A program made the translations under genes and the position numbers. The notes beneath the pieces are model-generated. The model saw only the letters and a list, made by a program, of their open reading frames with translations. It searched no databases and was not told the DNA's origin. From positions 1-64,000 of the forward strand of contig CAKPSF010000004.1 of assembly GCA_934183305.1 (NCBI GenBank): a stretch of DNA of 64,000 bases, read 5' to 3'. Positions 54,499-64,000 of the stretch are shown piece by piece. Each line of letters opens with the position of its first letter. The first letter of the stretch is position 1. Origin of the DNA: an uncultured Clostridia bacterium. Lineage in GTDB: Bacteria; Bacillota; Clostridia; TANB77; CAG-508.

Positions 54499-55974
54499 TT
54501 ATTGTACTCTTTCTACTAAGGTTATATTATATATATAGTTTTGATATTTTTGTTCGAAATTTTCTGTGCTAATAAATTTAAATTCGTCATTATTAAATAA
54601 TTCATTATAAAATCCATTGTCTTGTGAGTCTATTATCCATACTCTGCCAGTGCAGTATTGTAAAAAGTCTGTTGTTATCCATGTCTCCATTTGTGGTGCC
54701 CAACATTTATACGCTTCTTCAACTCCCCAATTTGCACCATTATAGAAATATTGTTTGTTATTTAAAAAGTTAGATGCAATTATTGAACCATTTCCTATAT
54801 TACTATAAACAATAACATCATCTTTTTGTATATTTTCTTGTAAATATTTTATTTCATCTGTATTGCCTTTTGCATAATTATCTTGAATTTGTATTATATT
54901 ATTTGTAGTTCCTAAAGCAATTGTAATAGTAATAATTAAACCTAATATATATTTATTTTTTGATTTTGCAAGTATATTGCTAAGTACAAATATGTATAAA
55001 CCAGTTATTACAAATAAGTATCTGTAATATAAAATATTGGTTTTAACTAAATATTTTAATAAAAATGCTGCTAGAAAAACAGATACATAAACTAATGTTG
55101 CAAATTTAACTGCTTTATAGTTGTTTTCTTTTTTAGTTTTAAAAAATACTACTGCCAAATAAATAAATAATAAAACATTAACAGTAAATCCTATTGCAAG
55201 TATACCAGTTGAATTGCGAGTTCCATTCATTTGGCAACCAATTAATTCAAATATAGTATCAGGAAATTCAAATCCAATCCAAAATCCTTTTGAGACATGA
55301 GAAATTTGAGATATTAAGTACATTAACCAAGGTATATACGCAATAACTTGTATAATTCCAAGTACAACAATGCATTTTAATTCTTTAAACTTCTTGTTTT
55401 TAATAAAACTAATAAACAAAAATAAATTAATTAAACCAGCTGCCATTAATCCATAATAGTGTATGTATAAACTTGCTAAGCTAGTTAAAAAGAATATTAT
55501 CCAATTCTTAGCAGAAGCATCTCCATTGTATATTCTATATGCATATATTGAAAGCAATGTAACAAATACAATTGCCCAAGAATACATTCTTATTTGGTTA
55601 GCATATACTGCCATCATAGGCAAAAAATATGAGAAGAAAGAAAATAGTAATCCTGTTTTTTCTCCAAAGTCTTTTCTAATATGCGTATAACCCAATAATC
55701 CTAAAACAGCAATTGCTAAAGCTGAAAATATTCTATATGCTAATATTGATCCACCTGTTAATATATTAACAATTCTTAACATCCAATAATATAAAACTGG
55801 ATGTACATCGTGTCCTCCTATTTTCCATATGTCTATAAAGCTTTGATTTGCAATTCCCACTGAATATGCCTCATCAAACCAAAGTGTTGTATGAAATATA
55901 CTTAAAGAAATAAATATAGTTCCTAAAATCATTAGTATAATATGTAATGTTTTAAGTGATATCTTCTTTTTCAT
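54499..55974 (-). CDS. GT39-type membrane glycosyltransferase
   Basis: 491 residues, about twelve membrane helices. The first loop has TTLWFDEAYSVGIA, the acidic pair of GT39/PMT and ArnT-like enzymes that use polyprenyl-phosphate sugars, followed by HDVHPVLYYWMLRIV. The sugar and acceptor are unknown; a wall polymer or protein is possible. It lies between two acyltransferases with which it overlaps or nearly abuts. Confidence 0.82.
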   Translation of the reverse strand: MKKKISLKTLHIILMILGTIFISLSIFHTTLWFDEAYSVGIANQSFIDIWKIGGHDVHPVLYYWMLRIVNILTGGSILAYRIFSALAIAVLGLLGYTHIRKDFGEKTGLLFSFFSYFLPMMAVYANQIRMYSWAIVFVTLLSIYAYRIYNGDASAKNWIIFFLTSLASLYIHYYGLMAAGLINLFLFISFIKNKKFKELKCIVVLGIIQVIAYIPWLMYLISQISHVSKGFWIGFEFPDTIFELIGCQMNGTRNSTGILAIGFTVNVLLFIYLAVVFFKTKKENNYKAVKFATLVYVSVFLAAFLLKYLVKTNILYYRYLFVITGLYIFVLSNILAKSKNKYILGLIITITIALGTTNNIIQIQDNYAKGNTDEIKYLQENIQKDDVIVYSNIGNGSIIASNFLNNKQYFYNGANWGVEEAYKCWAPQMETWITTDFLQYCTGRVWIIDSQDNGFYNELFNNDEFKFISTENFEQKYQNYIYNITLVERVQ

Positions 55975-57037
55975 TGTTTTCTCCTTCTTTTATTAATTCT
56001 ATTTTATAATTATTTATTCTTTTTGATAAGAAATTATTAATCCAGTTATATAATTTATTTTCTGCTACGTAATAAATAATGCCAGCTAATATTAAGTCAA
56101 TTATAAATACTATTAAAAATGTTATTATTTCAACTATATATGGATTATTGATTATATTATTGTTTTTAAAAAACAACACAATATATCCACTAAACAAAGT
56201 ATTAACTAACCCATGTGTTACAAATAAAGAATAACTTATCTTTTTTAGTTTTTTTAGTTTATTCCAATTAAAGAATTTTTGAAGTTTTGGCATACAGTAT
56301 ATAGTTATCAAAATTAAGCTTGAAGCTATTGAATCTCTTAAATATATTTTTTTAATTTCTTCCCCTCGTGGAAGCCACCATATAAGAGGTATTATAAATA
56401 TTAGATACCAGTGTTTATATAACTTCTTTTCTTTTATATATTCACATAAATGGTAAGTAAATCCTCCTATTACAGTTGCCAGAATCCATATTCTATCCAT
56501 GTAATATAGTAATATCATAAATGGTATATATAGAAGCGGAAAATATTTTCTATTTGAAAACAAATATGTTAGTAATGCAACAAAGACATTTCCTAAAAAG
56601 AAGTCTATTATATATTCTAAATGCACATTTATACCATTATTGCCTAGCCATAATGCCCCATTTAAATATGTAGATAAGGAAATTTTTGTTCCCATAATTA
56701 ATCTAATTATAGTATAAATACTACAAGTAACAAAAGCTGGCAACATTAATCTTAAATATCTCGAAAATAAGAATTTTCCAAAATCTACAGCTTTTCTATA
56801 AAACTTTTTTGCTACTAACCATCCACTTATTATACACATCATAGATACAGCATATTTTCCTGTAATTCCATAAAATATATAGTATAACCATGATGTGTTA
56901 TTGTATAAATAATTTCCTAATATGTTCTCATTATAATAATGAGAAAAACACTGATAATTAAAATGTGCAAAAACTATCCAAACAACTGCAATAAATCTTA
57001 ATGTATTTAAAAATTCAAATTGTTTTTTCTTTTCCAT
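55952..57037 (-). CDS. Membrane acyltransferase (acyltransferase 3)
   Basis: 361 residues, about ten membrane helices. The N-terminus LNTLRFIAVVWIVFAHFNYQ has the family's Arg and His. It probably O-acetylates a surface glycan. Its end overlaps the GT39 gene by 23 bases; it heads this three-gene operon from a promoter overlapping the end of the transglycosylase gene. Confidence 0.82.
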   Translation of the reverse strand: MEKKKQFEFLNTLRFIAVVWIVFAHFNYQCFSHYYNENILGNYLYNNTSWLYYIFYGITGKYAVSMMCIISGWLVAKKFYRKAVDFGKFLFSRYLRLMLPAFVTCSIYTIIRLIMGTKISLSTYLNGALWLGNNGINVHLEYIIDFFLGNVFVALLTYLFSNRKYFPLLYIPFMILLYYMDRIWILATVIGGFTYHLCEYIKEKKLYKHWYLIFIIPLIWWLPRGEEIKKIYLRDSIASSLILITIYCMPKLQKFFNWNKLKKLKKISYSLFVTHGLVNTLFSGYIVLFFKNNNIINNPYIVEIITFLIVFIIDLILAGIIYYVAENKLYNWINNFLSKRINNYKIELIKEGENNEKEDIT

Positions 57038-57073
57038 TATTACTCCTCTTGGTATATTTAAAAATCGTGTTGT

Positions 57074-57102
57074 ATTATATCATAAGTTTAATTATTGTAC
57101 AA
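57074..57102 (-). promoter_or_regulatory. Promoter of the acyltransferase-GT39 operon
   Basis: On the minus strand, TTGTAC and TATAAT with a 17-base spacer. The -35 lies within the 3' end of the lytic transglycosylase gene. Confidence 0.6.
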
Positions 57103-57645
57103 TTTTCTGTACTTTTCATAATTGTTTATTATTTTTCTTACATACATATTTGTTTCTTTAAAAGGAATATTTTCAATATCTGTTCCATCTTCTTTAATTG
57201 TTCCGTTTGAAATCCATTTTTGAACATTTCCTAATCCGGCATTATATGCAGTAAATGCTAAAATATAGTTCTGATTAAATTTATCTAATAGCGTCCTGAA
57301 ATAGCTTAGTCCTAATAATATATTCTTTTCCGGATTTAATAATGTTTCATTTGTGTATTCAATATTCAACTTTTCTGCTTGTTCTTTTGCTGTATTATCC
57401 ATTAGTTGCATTAATCCAACAGCTCCGCTCTTAGATATTACTTCTTCTTTAAAATTACTTTCTGTTTTTATTATTGCATAAGAAAGCATTGGATCAATAT
57501 TTAATTCATTTGAATATTTGGTCACGTATTCTTCATATTTTATAGGATATAAATGTTTTAATATTATATTTTCTATATTAAAAATTTTATAAATAGCTAT
57601 TAATATTATGATAATTATTAATAATATAAGTATCTTCTTTTTCAA
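57088..57645 (-). CDS. Lytic transglycosylase (Slt-type)
   Basis: 185 residues: an N-terminal membrane anchor (about 4-21), then an SLT domain. The motifs are YAIIKTESNFKEEVISKSGA with the catalytic Glu, VGLMQLMDNTAKE, and FTAYNAGLGNVQKW. It cuts peptidoglycan glycan strands at the outer face of the membrane. It starts 14 bases after polA and is probably cotranscribed. Confidence 0.9.
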   Translation of the reverse strand: MKKKILILLIIIIILIAIYKIFNIENIILKHLYPIKYEEYVTKYSNELNIDPMLSYAIIKTESNFKEEVISKSGAVGLMQLMDNTAKEQAEKLNIEYTNETLLNPEKNILLGLSYFRTLLDKFNQNYILAFTAYNAGLGNVQKWISNGTIKEDGTDIENIPFKETNMYVRKIINNYEKYRKLYNN

Positions 57646-57658
57646 AACGCTCTCCTAA

Positions 57659-60364
57659 CTATTTTGTTTCATACCAATTGTTTGCTTCTGATAATTCAAC
57701 CTTTAATGGTATTTTTAATTTCATTGCATTTTCCATTGAATTTTTAAGCATTTCTTTCACTTCTTCTTTTTCTTCTACTTTCACTTGTAACAATAGTTCA
57801 TCATGTATTTGTAAAAGAATTTTAGATTCAAGATTTTTTTCTTTTAATTGTTTATAAAGATTAATCATTGCAATTTTCATTATATCTGCTGCCGTTCCTT
57901 GAATTGGAGTATTCATAGCAACTCTTGCTCCAAATTGTCTTACCATAAAGTTATTAGAATTTATCTCTGGAATATATCTTCTTCTATTAAACAATGTTTC
58001 TACATATCCATTTTCCTTTGCAAATTCTTTTATATTCTCCATAAATTCTTTTATTTTTATATATTTATTTAAATATTGTTCAATATATTCTTTTGCTCTC
58101 TTTCTTCCAATACCCAATTCTTCGCCTAATCCATAGTCACTTATTCCATATACAATTCCAAAGTTTACTGCTTTGGCATCTGTTCTTTGTTTTGCAGTTA
58201 CCTCATCTAGTGGCACATCGAATACTCTTGAAGCGGTTTGTTTATGAATGTCCTCGTTATTATTAAAAGCATTTATCATATTTTCGTCTCCAGTTATATG
58301 TGCCAATACTCTAAGTTCTATTTGAGAATAATCAGCATCAACAAACGTAAAACCTTCTTGAGGTTTAAACACTTTTCTAATTTGTTTTCCCAAATCAAAT
58401 CTAGTTGGAATATTTTGTACATTAGGATCACTACTGCTTATTCTTCCTGTTGCAGTAACAGTTTGATGAAAATATGAGTGAATTTTCCCGTCATTTTCAT
58501 TTATATACGGAATTAACCCTTCAACATATGTTGAGTTTAATTTTACTACTTGCCTATAATCAAGTATTTTTTCAACAATTTCATGTTCATTTTTTAATTT
58601 TTCTAAAACCTCTACATCTGTTGAATATCCATTTTTATTCTTTTTAATTGCTGGAAGTCTTAGTTTGTCAAATAATATATTTCCTAGTTGTTTTGGCGAA
58701 TTAATATTAAATTCTTCACCAGCTAGTTTGTATATTTCTTTTGTTATTTTTTCTATTTCTGTTTTTAGCGTTTTTCCATAATCTATAAGTTCATTTTTAT
58801 CTAAGTATATGCCTTGATATTGCATATCTGCCAATACTTCTACTAAAGGCATTTCTATATTATTAAATAGTTCTAATTGATTTGTTTCTTTTAGTTTTTC
58901 TAAAGTTTTCAAATATACATTGCTAATTACATATGCGTTGATGCATGCTTTGTCAGCATAATCTTCAGCCTCATCTTTAGCTGTATCATCAAATAAATTT
59001 ATTTGTTTTTCTTCTTTATTATTATATTCATTTATATCTAGTTTTAAATAATCTATGGCTAATTTTTCTATATTATATTTATTTTCTATTGGATTTATTA
59101 TATATGCAGCTATTTCAATATCATAATAAAAGCCTGTTGCATTAATGCCACATTCTTTAAGCAATATATAGTCTATTTTTTGTTTGTATCCAATTTTTTT
59201 GATATTAATATCTTCAAAAATTCTTTTGAACATTTGTATTTTATTGTTATTTAATGAAATATAATAGCATAGATTTTCCTTAGTATTAAATATACTAATT
59301 CCCTTTATTTTTTGTTTTATTATACTCTTAACTTGGCTTTCTTCTGCTTTATCTATATAATATATAATTTCTTTGTTTTCTTTTATTGTCTTTATTATTT
59401 CTTCTATTTCTTCTTCTTTTGAAATTATTTTTTTATTAAACAAATCTGTATTATCTACAATTTTTTTTTCTTCTTGCATATTAAATCTATCTATAAATCT
59501 ATTAAATCTTAGATATGAAAACAAATTATATACATCTGTTTTATTCCATTCTTTAACCTTTAGGTCTTCTATGCTTTCCTCTATTGGTGCATTTGTGTCA
59601 ATTTCTCCTAGTTTTCTTGAAAGATATGCTAAATCTTTATTATCTAATATCTTTTCTTTTAATTTTCCTTTTATATCAATTAACACCTCATTGTTTTCAA
59701 CTTCATTATATAAATTATCTAAGGTTTTATAATGTCTAATTAAACTTAATGCCGTTTTTTCTCCTACTCCAGGAATTCCAGGAATATTATCTGAAGTATC
59801 TCCCATTAATGCTTTAACTTCTATTAATTCCTTAGGTTCAATTCCATATTCTTCTATTACTCTATTTTTATCGTAATCTTCATTTTCAGTTTTTCCCATT
59901 TTGGTCCTTGGAATTCTTACTGTAATTTTATCACTAGTAAGCTGAAAAGTATCTCTATCCCCTGAAAGTATTGTTACATCTAGGCCTTCTTTTTCGCCTT
60001 TTTTAGCTAATGTTCCAAGGATATCATCTCCTTCATATCCTTCTTTTTCTATTATTTTTATATTCATAGCTTTTAATATATTTTTAATAATAGGCATTTG
60101 AGTAGCAAGCTCATCTGGCATTCCATGACGATTTGCTTTATACCCCTCATACATTTTATGTCTTTGGGTTGGTCCTTTTAAATCAAATGCAACTGCAATA
60201 TATTCAGGATTTAAATCTTCTTCTATTTTAAATAAAATTGCTAAAAATCCATACACTGCATTTGTATATGTTCCATCTGAAGTCGTAAGCATTTTATTTC
60301 CCATAATTCCATAAAAAGCTCTATTCATTATACTATTTCCATCAATTAAAACTAATCTAGGCAT
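57659..60364 (-). CDS. polA: DNA polymerase I
   Basis: 901 residues. Domains in order: a 5' nuclease (1-290, with DGNSIMNRAFYG and EGYEGDDILGT), a 3'-5' exonuclease-like domain (about 305-480), and the polymerase (motif A DADYSQIELRVLAH, motif B KAVNFGIVYGIS, motif C QIHDELLLQV). The proofreading residues are missing: the DxE site reads YYIDKAEE and the usual Asn of the second motif is lost (GYKQKIDYILLKE), as in other Firmicutes. It fills gaps and removes RNA primers. Confidence 0.97.
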   Translation of the reverse strand: MPRLVLIDGNSIMNRAFYGIMGNKMLTTSDGTYTNAVYGFLAILFKIEEDLNPEYIAVAFDLKGPTQRHKMYEGYKANRHGMPDELATQMPIIKNILKAMNIKIIEKEGYEGDDILGTLAKKGEKEGLDVTILSGDRDTFQLTSDKITVRIPRTKMGKTENEDYDKNRVIEEYGIEPKELIEVKALMGDTSDNIPGIPGVGEKTALSLIRHYKTLDNLYNEVENNEVLIDIKGKLKEKILDNKDLAYLSRKLGEIDTNAPIEESIEDLKVKEWNKTDVYNLFSYLRFNRFIDRFNMQEEKKIVDNTDLFNKKIISKEEEIEEIIKTIKENKEIIYYIDKAEESQVKSIIKQKIKGISIFNTKENLCYYISLNNNKIQMFKRIFEDINIKKIGYKQKIDYILLKECGINATGFYYDIEIAAYIINPIENKYNIEKLAIDYLKLDINEYNNKEEKQINLFDDTAKDEAEDYADKACINAYVISNVYLKTLEKLKETNQLELFNNIEMPLVEVLADMQYQGIYLDKNELIDYGKTLKTEIEKITKEIYKLAGEEFNINSPKQLGNILFDKLRLPAIKKNKNGYSTDVEVLEKLKNEHEIVEKILDYRQVVKLNSTYVEGLIPYINENDGKIHSYFHQTVTATGRISSSDPNVQNIPTRFDLGKQIRKVFKPQEGFTFVDADYSQIELRVLAHITGDENMINAFNNNEDIHKQTASRVFDVPLDEVTAKQRTDAKAVNFGIVYGISDYGLGEELGIGRKRAKEYIEQYLNKYIKIKEFMENIKEFAKENGYVETLFNRRRYIPEINSNNFMVRQFGARVAMNTPIQGTAADIMKIAMINLYKQLKEKNLESKILLQIHDELLLQVKVEEKEEVKEMLKNSMENAMKLKIPLKVELSEANNWYETK

Positions 60365-60437
60365 TACTTTTCTCCTTTTAGTTGTATTGTTTTTCTTAAT
60401 ATATCATAATATTAATTTTTTTTCCATATAAATAAAT

Positions 60438-60468
60438 AAAAGATATAGAAAAATCTTCTATATCTTTT
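60438..60468 (-). terminator. Terminator after the ftsX remnant
   Basis: A 13-bp perfect stem aaaagatatagaa/ttctatatctttt with a 5-base loop. The T-rich part on the minus strand is modest. Confidence 0.65.
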
Positions 60469-60481
60469 ATATTTGTTTTCA

Positions 60482-61196
60482 TTATTCATTTCCTTTTAAG
60501 CTTGTAACCATATCAATGTTTTTAACTTTTCTAGATAATACTTTATTAACTATTACTGAAACAATATAGCTTCCAAATGCTGCATATACGTATGATAAAG
60601 TATTTACTTTCGCAATGAAATCATAATTTTCACCTAATGCAGAGCCAAATATATATTTAAGCATTAAACTTCCAAGTGGTAATCCTATTAAAATTCCTAT
60701 AATAGAAAGCCATAAATTTTGTTTTACAAATATCTTTTTGATTTGTTTACTCTTAAATCCTAATACTTTTAATGTTGCAAATTGATATTGTTTTTCGCTA
60801 AATGATAATATTCCTAAGTTATATATAATTACTGCTGAAAGCACTCCTGATACAACTACAAGTAAAGATACCATCGTTCTAACAGTTTTTAGCATATTGT
60901 TTATTCCATCTTTTAAATTGCTTATACTTTGAATTGTATTTACTCCATCAAAATTTTTAACATTGCTTAAATCTTCATTTGTGTACAATGAGTCTGCTTT
61001 ATATTCTAATCCAAGGCTTTCATAACATCTTCTTGTTATATTTAAATTTTGATTTTGTGGATCACGATTCAATCCAACAATTTTGCATGTATACCAGTCA
61101 TCGTCTCCAAATATATGAAATTTAATTTCGTCTCCAACTTTCAAATTCCATTTATCTGCAAGTTTTTCAGTAAGATATATTCCATCATCATTATTG
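60482..61196 (-). pseudogene. FtsX-like ABC permease, C-terminal remnant
   Basis: About 238 codons with the last part of an FtsX-like permease: an external domain (VGDEIKFHIFGDDDWYTC, then a coiled segment) and three membrane helices with GILSFSEKQYQFATLKVLGF, typical of the C-terminal repeat of large antimicrobial-peptide-type ABC permeases. The frame reads back sensibly to about 61196 (NNDDGIYLTEKLADKWN) but then meets a stop. Full-length members are over 700 residues, so most of the gene is gone. No start or promoter is left. Confidence 0.75.
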
Positions 61197-61198
61197 CA

Positions 61199-61372
61199 CA
61201 GATTTTAATAGATAATGGTTTAAATTCTGAAAATTTAAAAGAAAAGGTTCATACTTCAATAAATATGATAGATAACTTATGCCATGAGGTCGTTTATCAT
61301 AAACATGCAGAATTAGATTACAAAAAAATGATTGATATTGTAATATCAACCATTTCTTATATGTTGTTATAA
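61199..61372 (+). pseudogene. TetR-type regulator, C-terminal remnant
   Basis: About 57 codons ending at TAA 61370-61372. The sequence MIDNLCHEVVYHKHAELDYK followed by MIDIVISTISYML matches the C-terminal ligand-binding part of TetR-family regulators found beside clostridial ABC permeases. The helix-turn-helix half is missing. It lies back-to-back with the ftsX remnant at about 61200. Confidence 0.6.
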
Positions 61373-61389
61373 TTTAAATTTTTTAATTA

Positions 61390-61953
61390 TTAATTTGGTA
61401 ATTTTTCTTTATCTTTCATAATTTGTTTACTGTATCTGTCTTCCTCCGAAAAAATACATCCGCAATATTTTTGCATATACAGTCCAAGTTCTCTTGCTTT
61501 AGCTTGTCCCTCTCTAAATCCTACTCTAAAATCTCTATACAAAAATTGTATATCGTATTTTTGTGCTAGTTGCTCACAAAGTTTCTTTAATTCTTCATGT
61601 TTTTGATATGGGCTTACAAATAAAGTGCTTGTAAAAGCATCATACCCATTTTCTTTTGCATATTGAACTGTTTTTTCTAATCTAACCTTATAGCAATAGT
61701 TTACGCATCTATTTTCCAAGTCATTTATTACGTTTTTGCAAAAATTATCTAGACCATATTCTTCATTAAATATAGCTTGTACATTTATCATTTTTGAATA
61801 TTCTTTTAGAGTGTCTCTTCTTGTTTTATATTCTATATATGGATGTATATTAGGATTATACCAATATAATACTGGTTCTATCCCATCATTTCTTAAACTT
61901 TCTATACAGTACACACTACAAGGTGCACAACATGTATGCATTAATAATTTCAT
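61390..61953 (-). CDS. queH: Epoxyqueuosine reductase QueH
   Basis: 187 residues, DUF208/QueH family. The N-terminal LLMHTCCAPCSVY holds the CCxxC cysteines, and YMQKYCGCIFSEEDRY holds the second pair, matching QueH's metal and Fe-S sites. It makes queuosine from epoxyqueuosine in tRNA; it replaces QueG in many anaerobes. Gene context does not add to this. Confidence 0.93.
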   Translation of the reverse strand: MKLLMHTCCAPCSVYCIESLRNDGIEPVLYWYNPNIHPYIEYKTRRDTLKEYSKMINVQAIFNEEYGLDNFCKNVINDLENRCVNYCYKVRLEKTVQYAKENGYDAFTSTLFVSPYQKHEELKKLCEQLAQKYDIQFLYRDFRVGFREGQAKARELGLYMQKYCGCIFSEEDRYSKQIMKDKEKLPN

Positions 61954-61971
61954 TCTTATTCCCCTATAATA

Positions 61972-63433
61972 TTAAAAATTATATATTGGACATATTAAAA
62001 CGTTACCTATACAAACGAATTCTTCGTTTCCATTTGTTATAATATTATACTCCTCATTCATTTTTAATGTCAAATTTACTCTTCTTAGCTTTCTTTGTAA
62101 ATATAAATTTATTAATCCATCATAAGAACATTCTGAATATATTGCTAAGCAATTAACAGAATCTCTTTGTTTATAATGTCCTTTGTTTGTATTCGGAAAA
62201 TATTTCATAGCAACATACTTAACTTCTATATTATTTTCTTTTTCATATTCTTGCACATATTTAACTATTTCCATTGTCTTTTGTTTGTCGATTTTATTTG
62301 CCAATTGATGTTCATATGTTAAAAACATAAAATTAAAAATATTAGTTAAAAACCATAAATACAATAAAGAATTAAGCAAATATGAAGAAAAAGTTTTATG
62401 CTCCAATACATCACTTAATACATAAAGCATTACAAATATATAACCTATTGTCATTCCTATTGATATATGTAACCTTCCTGATCCAAAACTAGATAAAGAA
62501 AATATATGTATGGCAAAAGATGCCATTGTTCCAAAGATAGATACTATAATTATTTTAGCTAATAGAATTTTATTTTGCTTTATAAAGCAATTGGCAATAA
62601 TCCCCAAAATAATGGTCAAAAATGCAATAAATAATCCTACAGGGAATAATTGTGTTTGTTTACTCATTAAAATTTTTCCGTGCATTTTTTAATATAAATA
62701 ATATATTATAAATTATATTAGAAGATAATCTAGTATTTTGTGAAAAATTAAATAAATTACTTACTAATTTTATCTGTATAAAATTTAATATTATTGTTGT
62801 TATTATTAAAACAACTGTTATCAATATATATTTTAAATTCTTTGAAAATGTATTGTTTTGTAGTAATAATAGCAAAACAACGCTTACTATATAAACACCT
62901 ACTATTCCATTATAGCAAAAAACTGCAATCAATAAATAAAAAAATGATTTTATTATTTTATGTTTAGATGATAGAACTAATTTATAAGCTGCAAATATCG
63001 AAAAAAACACACCAGTGGCTAATATACAAGCTTCCGCAAAATATAAGATATCAATATACATAAAATTATATATAGTACAATAAGAAATAACTATAATTTT
63101 AAATTCATCCAAATTATTTTTAGGTGGTTTAAAATTACATATTATTTTTCTAATTAGCATTACTGAAGCTGAAGATATACAAATTCCTAATATCGTTGAT
63201 ATTTTTACTAATATCTCAATTTTTAAATTAAATATTTCTGCAATAATAAGCAATAAGCACGAAAATGGTCTTCCATTTTTTAAAAATATTTTTGTTCCAT
63301 ATTCATAATAGCCCCAATCATAAATTGCATAAGTGTCATTAGCCCAATGCATTCTAACATAATCCCAGCACATTATTAATGACACACAAAGTATTATTAT
63401 ATATATAATTATAGTTTTTTTATTAATTTTCAC
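61972..63433 (-). pseudogene. GtrII-like membrane glucosyltransferase, frameshifted
   Basis: Two overlapping frames join into one membrane protein of about 480 residues. The first (from 63433) has about seven membrane segments after YYEYGTKIFLKNGRPFSCLL, a glucosyltransferase (GtrII/Glucos_trans_II) start. The second continues with ILMSKQTQLFPVGLFIAFLT and has a soluble C-terminal domain (DSVNCLAIYSECSYDGLINL). The break lies at a run of five A (minus strand, 62673-62677); removing one A restores ARKILMSKQTQLFPVGLF. It could be a real lesion, a slippage site or a sequence error. Confidence 0.7.
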
Positions 63434-63436
63434 CTT

Positions 63437-64000
63437 TTACTCCTTAGTATTCTTATTCTGTAACACTATATAATCTTTAAATTCTATATATTTAAAATCC
63501 TCATTTGGGATAATTTTTTCAAATTCATTCTTAGTAATAATGTAGCATTGTTCATCAAATTCTGTTTCTTCATTTATACTTTCTATAACATATTCTTTTT
63601 CTTTTGTAGAATAATTCATTTTGGCTTTTTGACCTTTAGTATGAAATGTAAAAAAGTCCTCTTTTTTAATTTTTTCAATTTGTTCATTTTTAGTTGCATA
63701 TCTTATAAAAATGTCTCTTTTATCTGTATTATAGGTATTTTGAGATATTACTATTTTATTAATGTTCTCATCTTCATTAACATATTTTACTGCATCTATT
63801 AACCCTCTTGACCACGTATAAGAATCTGCTATCTCTTTACAACCGTTTTTATAATAATATTTTATAAAACTAGCAAAATTAAAGGAATAAAGGAACACAA
63901 TAATTAAAACTGTAATTTTCTTGAATTTTATTATTTTTACTAATTCATAAATGCCAATTGCATTAAATATTAATAATATATACCAAATAGCATTTAGTCT
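63437..64000 (-). CDS. Membrane glycosyltransferase, partial (window edge)
   Basis: The frame is open to the right edge (188 codons), so only the C-terminal part is here. It has two membrane segments (WYILLIFNAIGIYE and ITVLIIVFLYSFNFA) followed by a soluble domain (DSYTWSRGLIDAVKYVNEDE, EKIKKEDFFTFHTKGQKAKM). The build fits the end of GT39/ArnT-like membrane glycosyltransferases with a C-terminal soluble domain. A GTG at 63898 could look like a start but is internal. It lies 3 bases before the GtrII-like gene. Confidence 0.6.
   Translation of the reverse strand, partial: RLNAIWYILLIFNAIGIYELVKIIKFKKITVLIIVFLYSFNFASFIKYYYKNGCKEIADSYTWSRGLIDAVKYVNEDENINKIVISQNTYNTDKRDIFIRYATKNEQIEKIKKEDFFTFHTKGQKAKMNYSTKEKEYVIESINEETEFDEQCYIITKNEFEKIIPNEDFKYIEFKDYIVLQNKNTKE

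Noticed and set aside
61049..61372. A 107-codon plus-strand frame crossing the junction at 61200
   Set aside because: Its first half is antisense to the ftsX remnant and only its last part matches a TetR regulator, so it is a chance join rather than a gene.
1..64000. CRISPR arrays, rRNA and tRNA genes, transposases
   Set aside because: No regularly spaced repeats, no rRNA- or tRNA-like sequence and no transposase or integrase frame were recognised.

Overview
This window comes from a very AT-rich (clearly below 30% G+C by eye), spore-forming, anaerobic member of the Firmicutes, most likely a gut-type clostridium. The sequence evidence is an intact pro-sigma-K gene, the cortex genes yabP and yabQ, a class III (oxygen-sensitive) ribonucleotide reductase, FeoAB, and a Gram-positive wall-polymer locus with teichoic-acid and D-alanylation genes. 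Assignment below class is inference. No rRNA, tRNA or CRISPR array was seen. Most genes lie on the minus strand.

Layout: 1-1760 is gene-poor. It holds the tail of a plus-strand gene with its terminator, a small broken gene, a diverged pair of ~65-bp repeats and several hairpins. 1771-8736 carries a DUF2726 protein, a GNAT enzyme, rho, a divIC-yabQ-yabP cell-division/sporulation cluster, a catalytic-domain-only aspartokinase, prfB and sigK. 8758-16809 carries feoAB, the anaerobic nucleotide reductase operon nrdD-nrdG-nrdD2 and a divergent Crp/Fnr regulator. Two copies of one inverted-repeat operator lie between regulator and operon, in positions that suggest activation of nrdD and self-repression of the regulator. 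17056-26326 holds a frameshifted DUF368 gene and a translation/tRNA-modification operon (S1 protein, typA, trmR, a small RelA-like protein, a U32 tRNA hydroxylase). Upstream of it are plsC, cmk and a P-loop/Asp23-like gene. 26486-30437 holds a membrane glycosyltransferase, pnp and rpsO.

From about 30.6 kb to 57 kb the window is mainly cell-envelope synthesis. A dltA-C-B-D set (dltA frameshifted) is preceded by a YugP-like peptidase, a YlbF-like protein and a GT4 glycosyltransferase. A long operon then runs argS - two CDP-glycerol glycerophosphotransferase-like genes - tagD - a transferase/GT4 fusion - an anchored beta-propeller protein - tagG - tagH - a UDP-sugar pyrophosphorylase - galE, ending at a strong terminator. 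Next come ftsY with a UPF0182 membrane protein, and a three-gene set of two membrane acyltransferases around a GT39-type glycosyltransferase. One of these acyltransferases ends in a (TG)n microsatellite. The last part holds a lytic transglycosylase, polA, a deletion scar joining remnants of a divergent tetR/ftsX-permease module, queH, and membrane glycosyltransferase genes that run off the window.

No entirely new system is obvious. The most interesting leads are the nrd/Crp-Fnr operator pair together with a second NrdD that lacks its glycyl-radical domain, the microsatellite in the acyltransferase, the argS-headed wall-polymer operon, and the unexplained repeats and leader-like sequences. Three genes (DUF368, dltA, GtrII-like) carry what look like single-base insertions. 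These may be real lesions, phase-variable sites or assembly errors.
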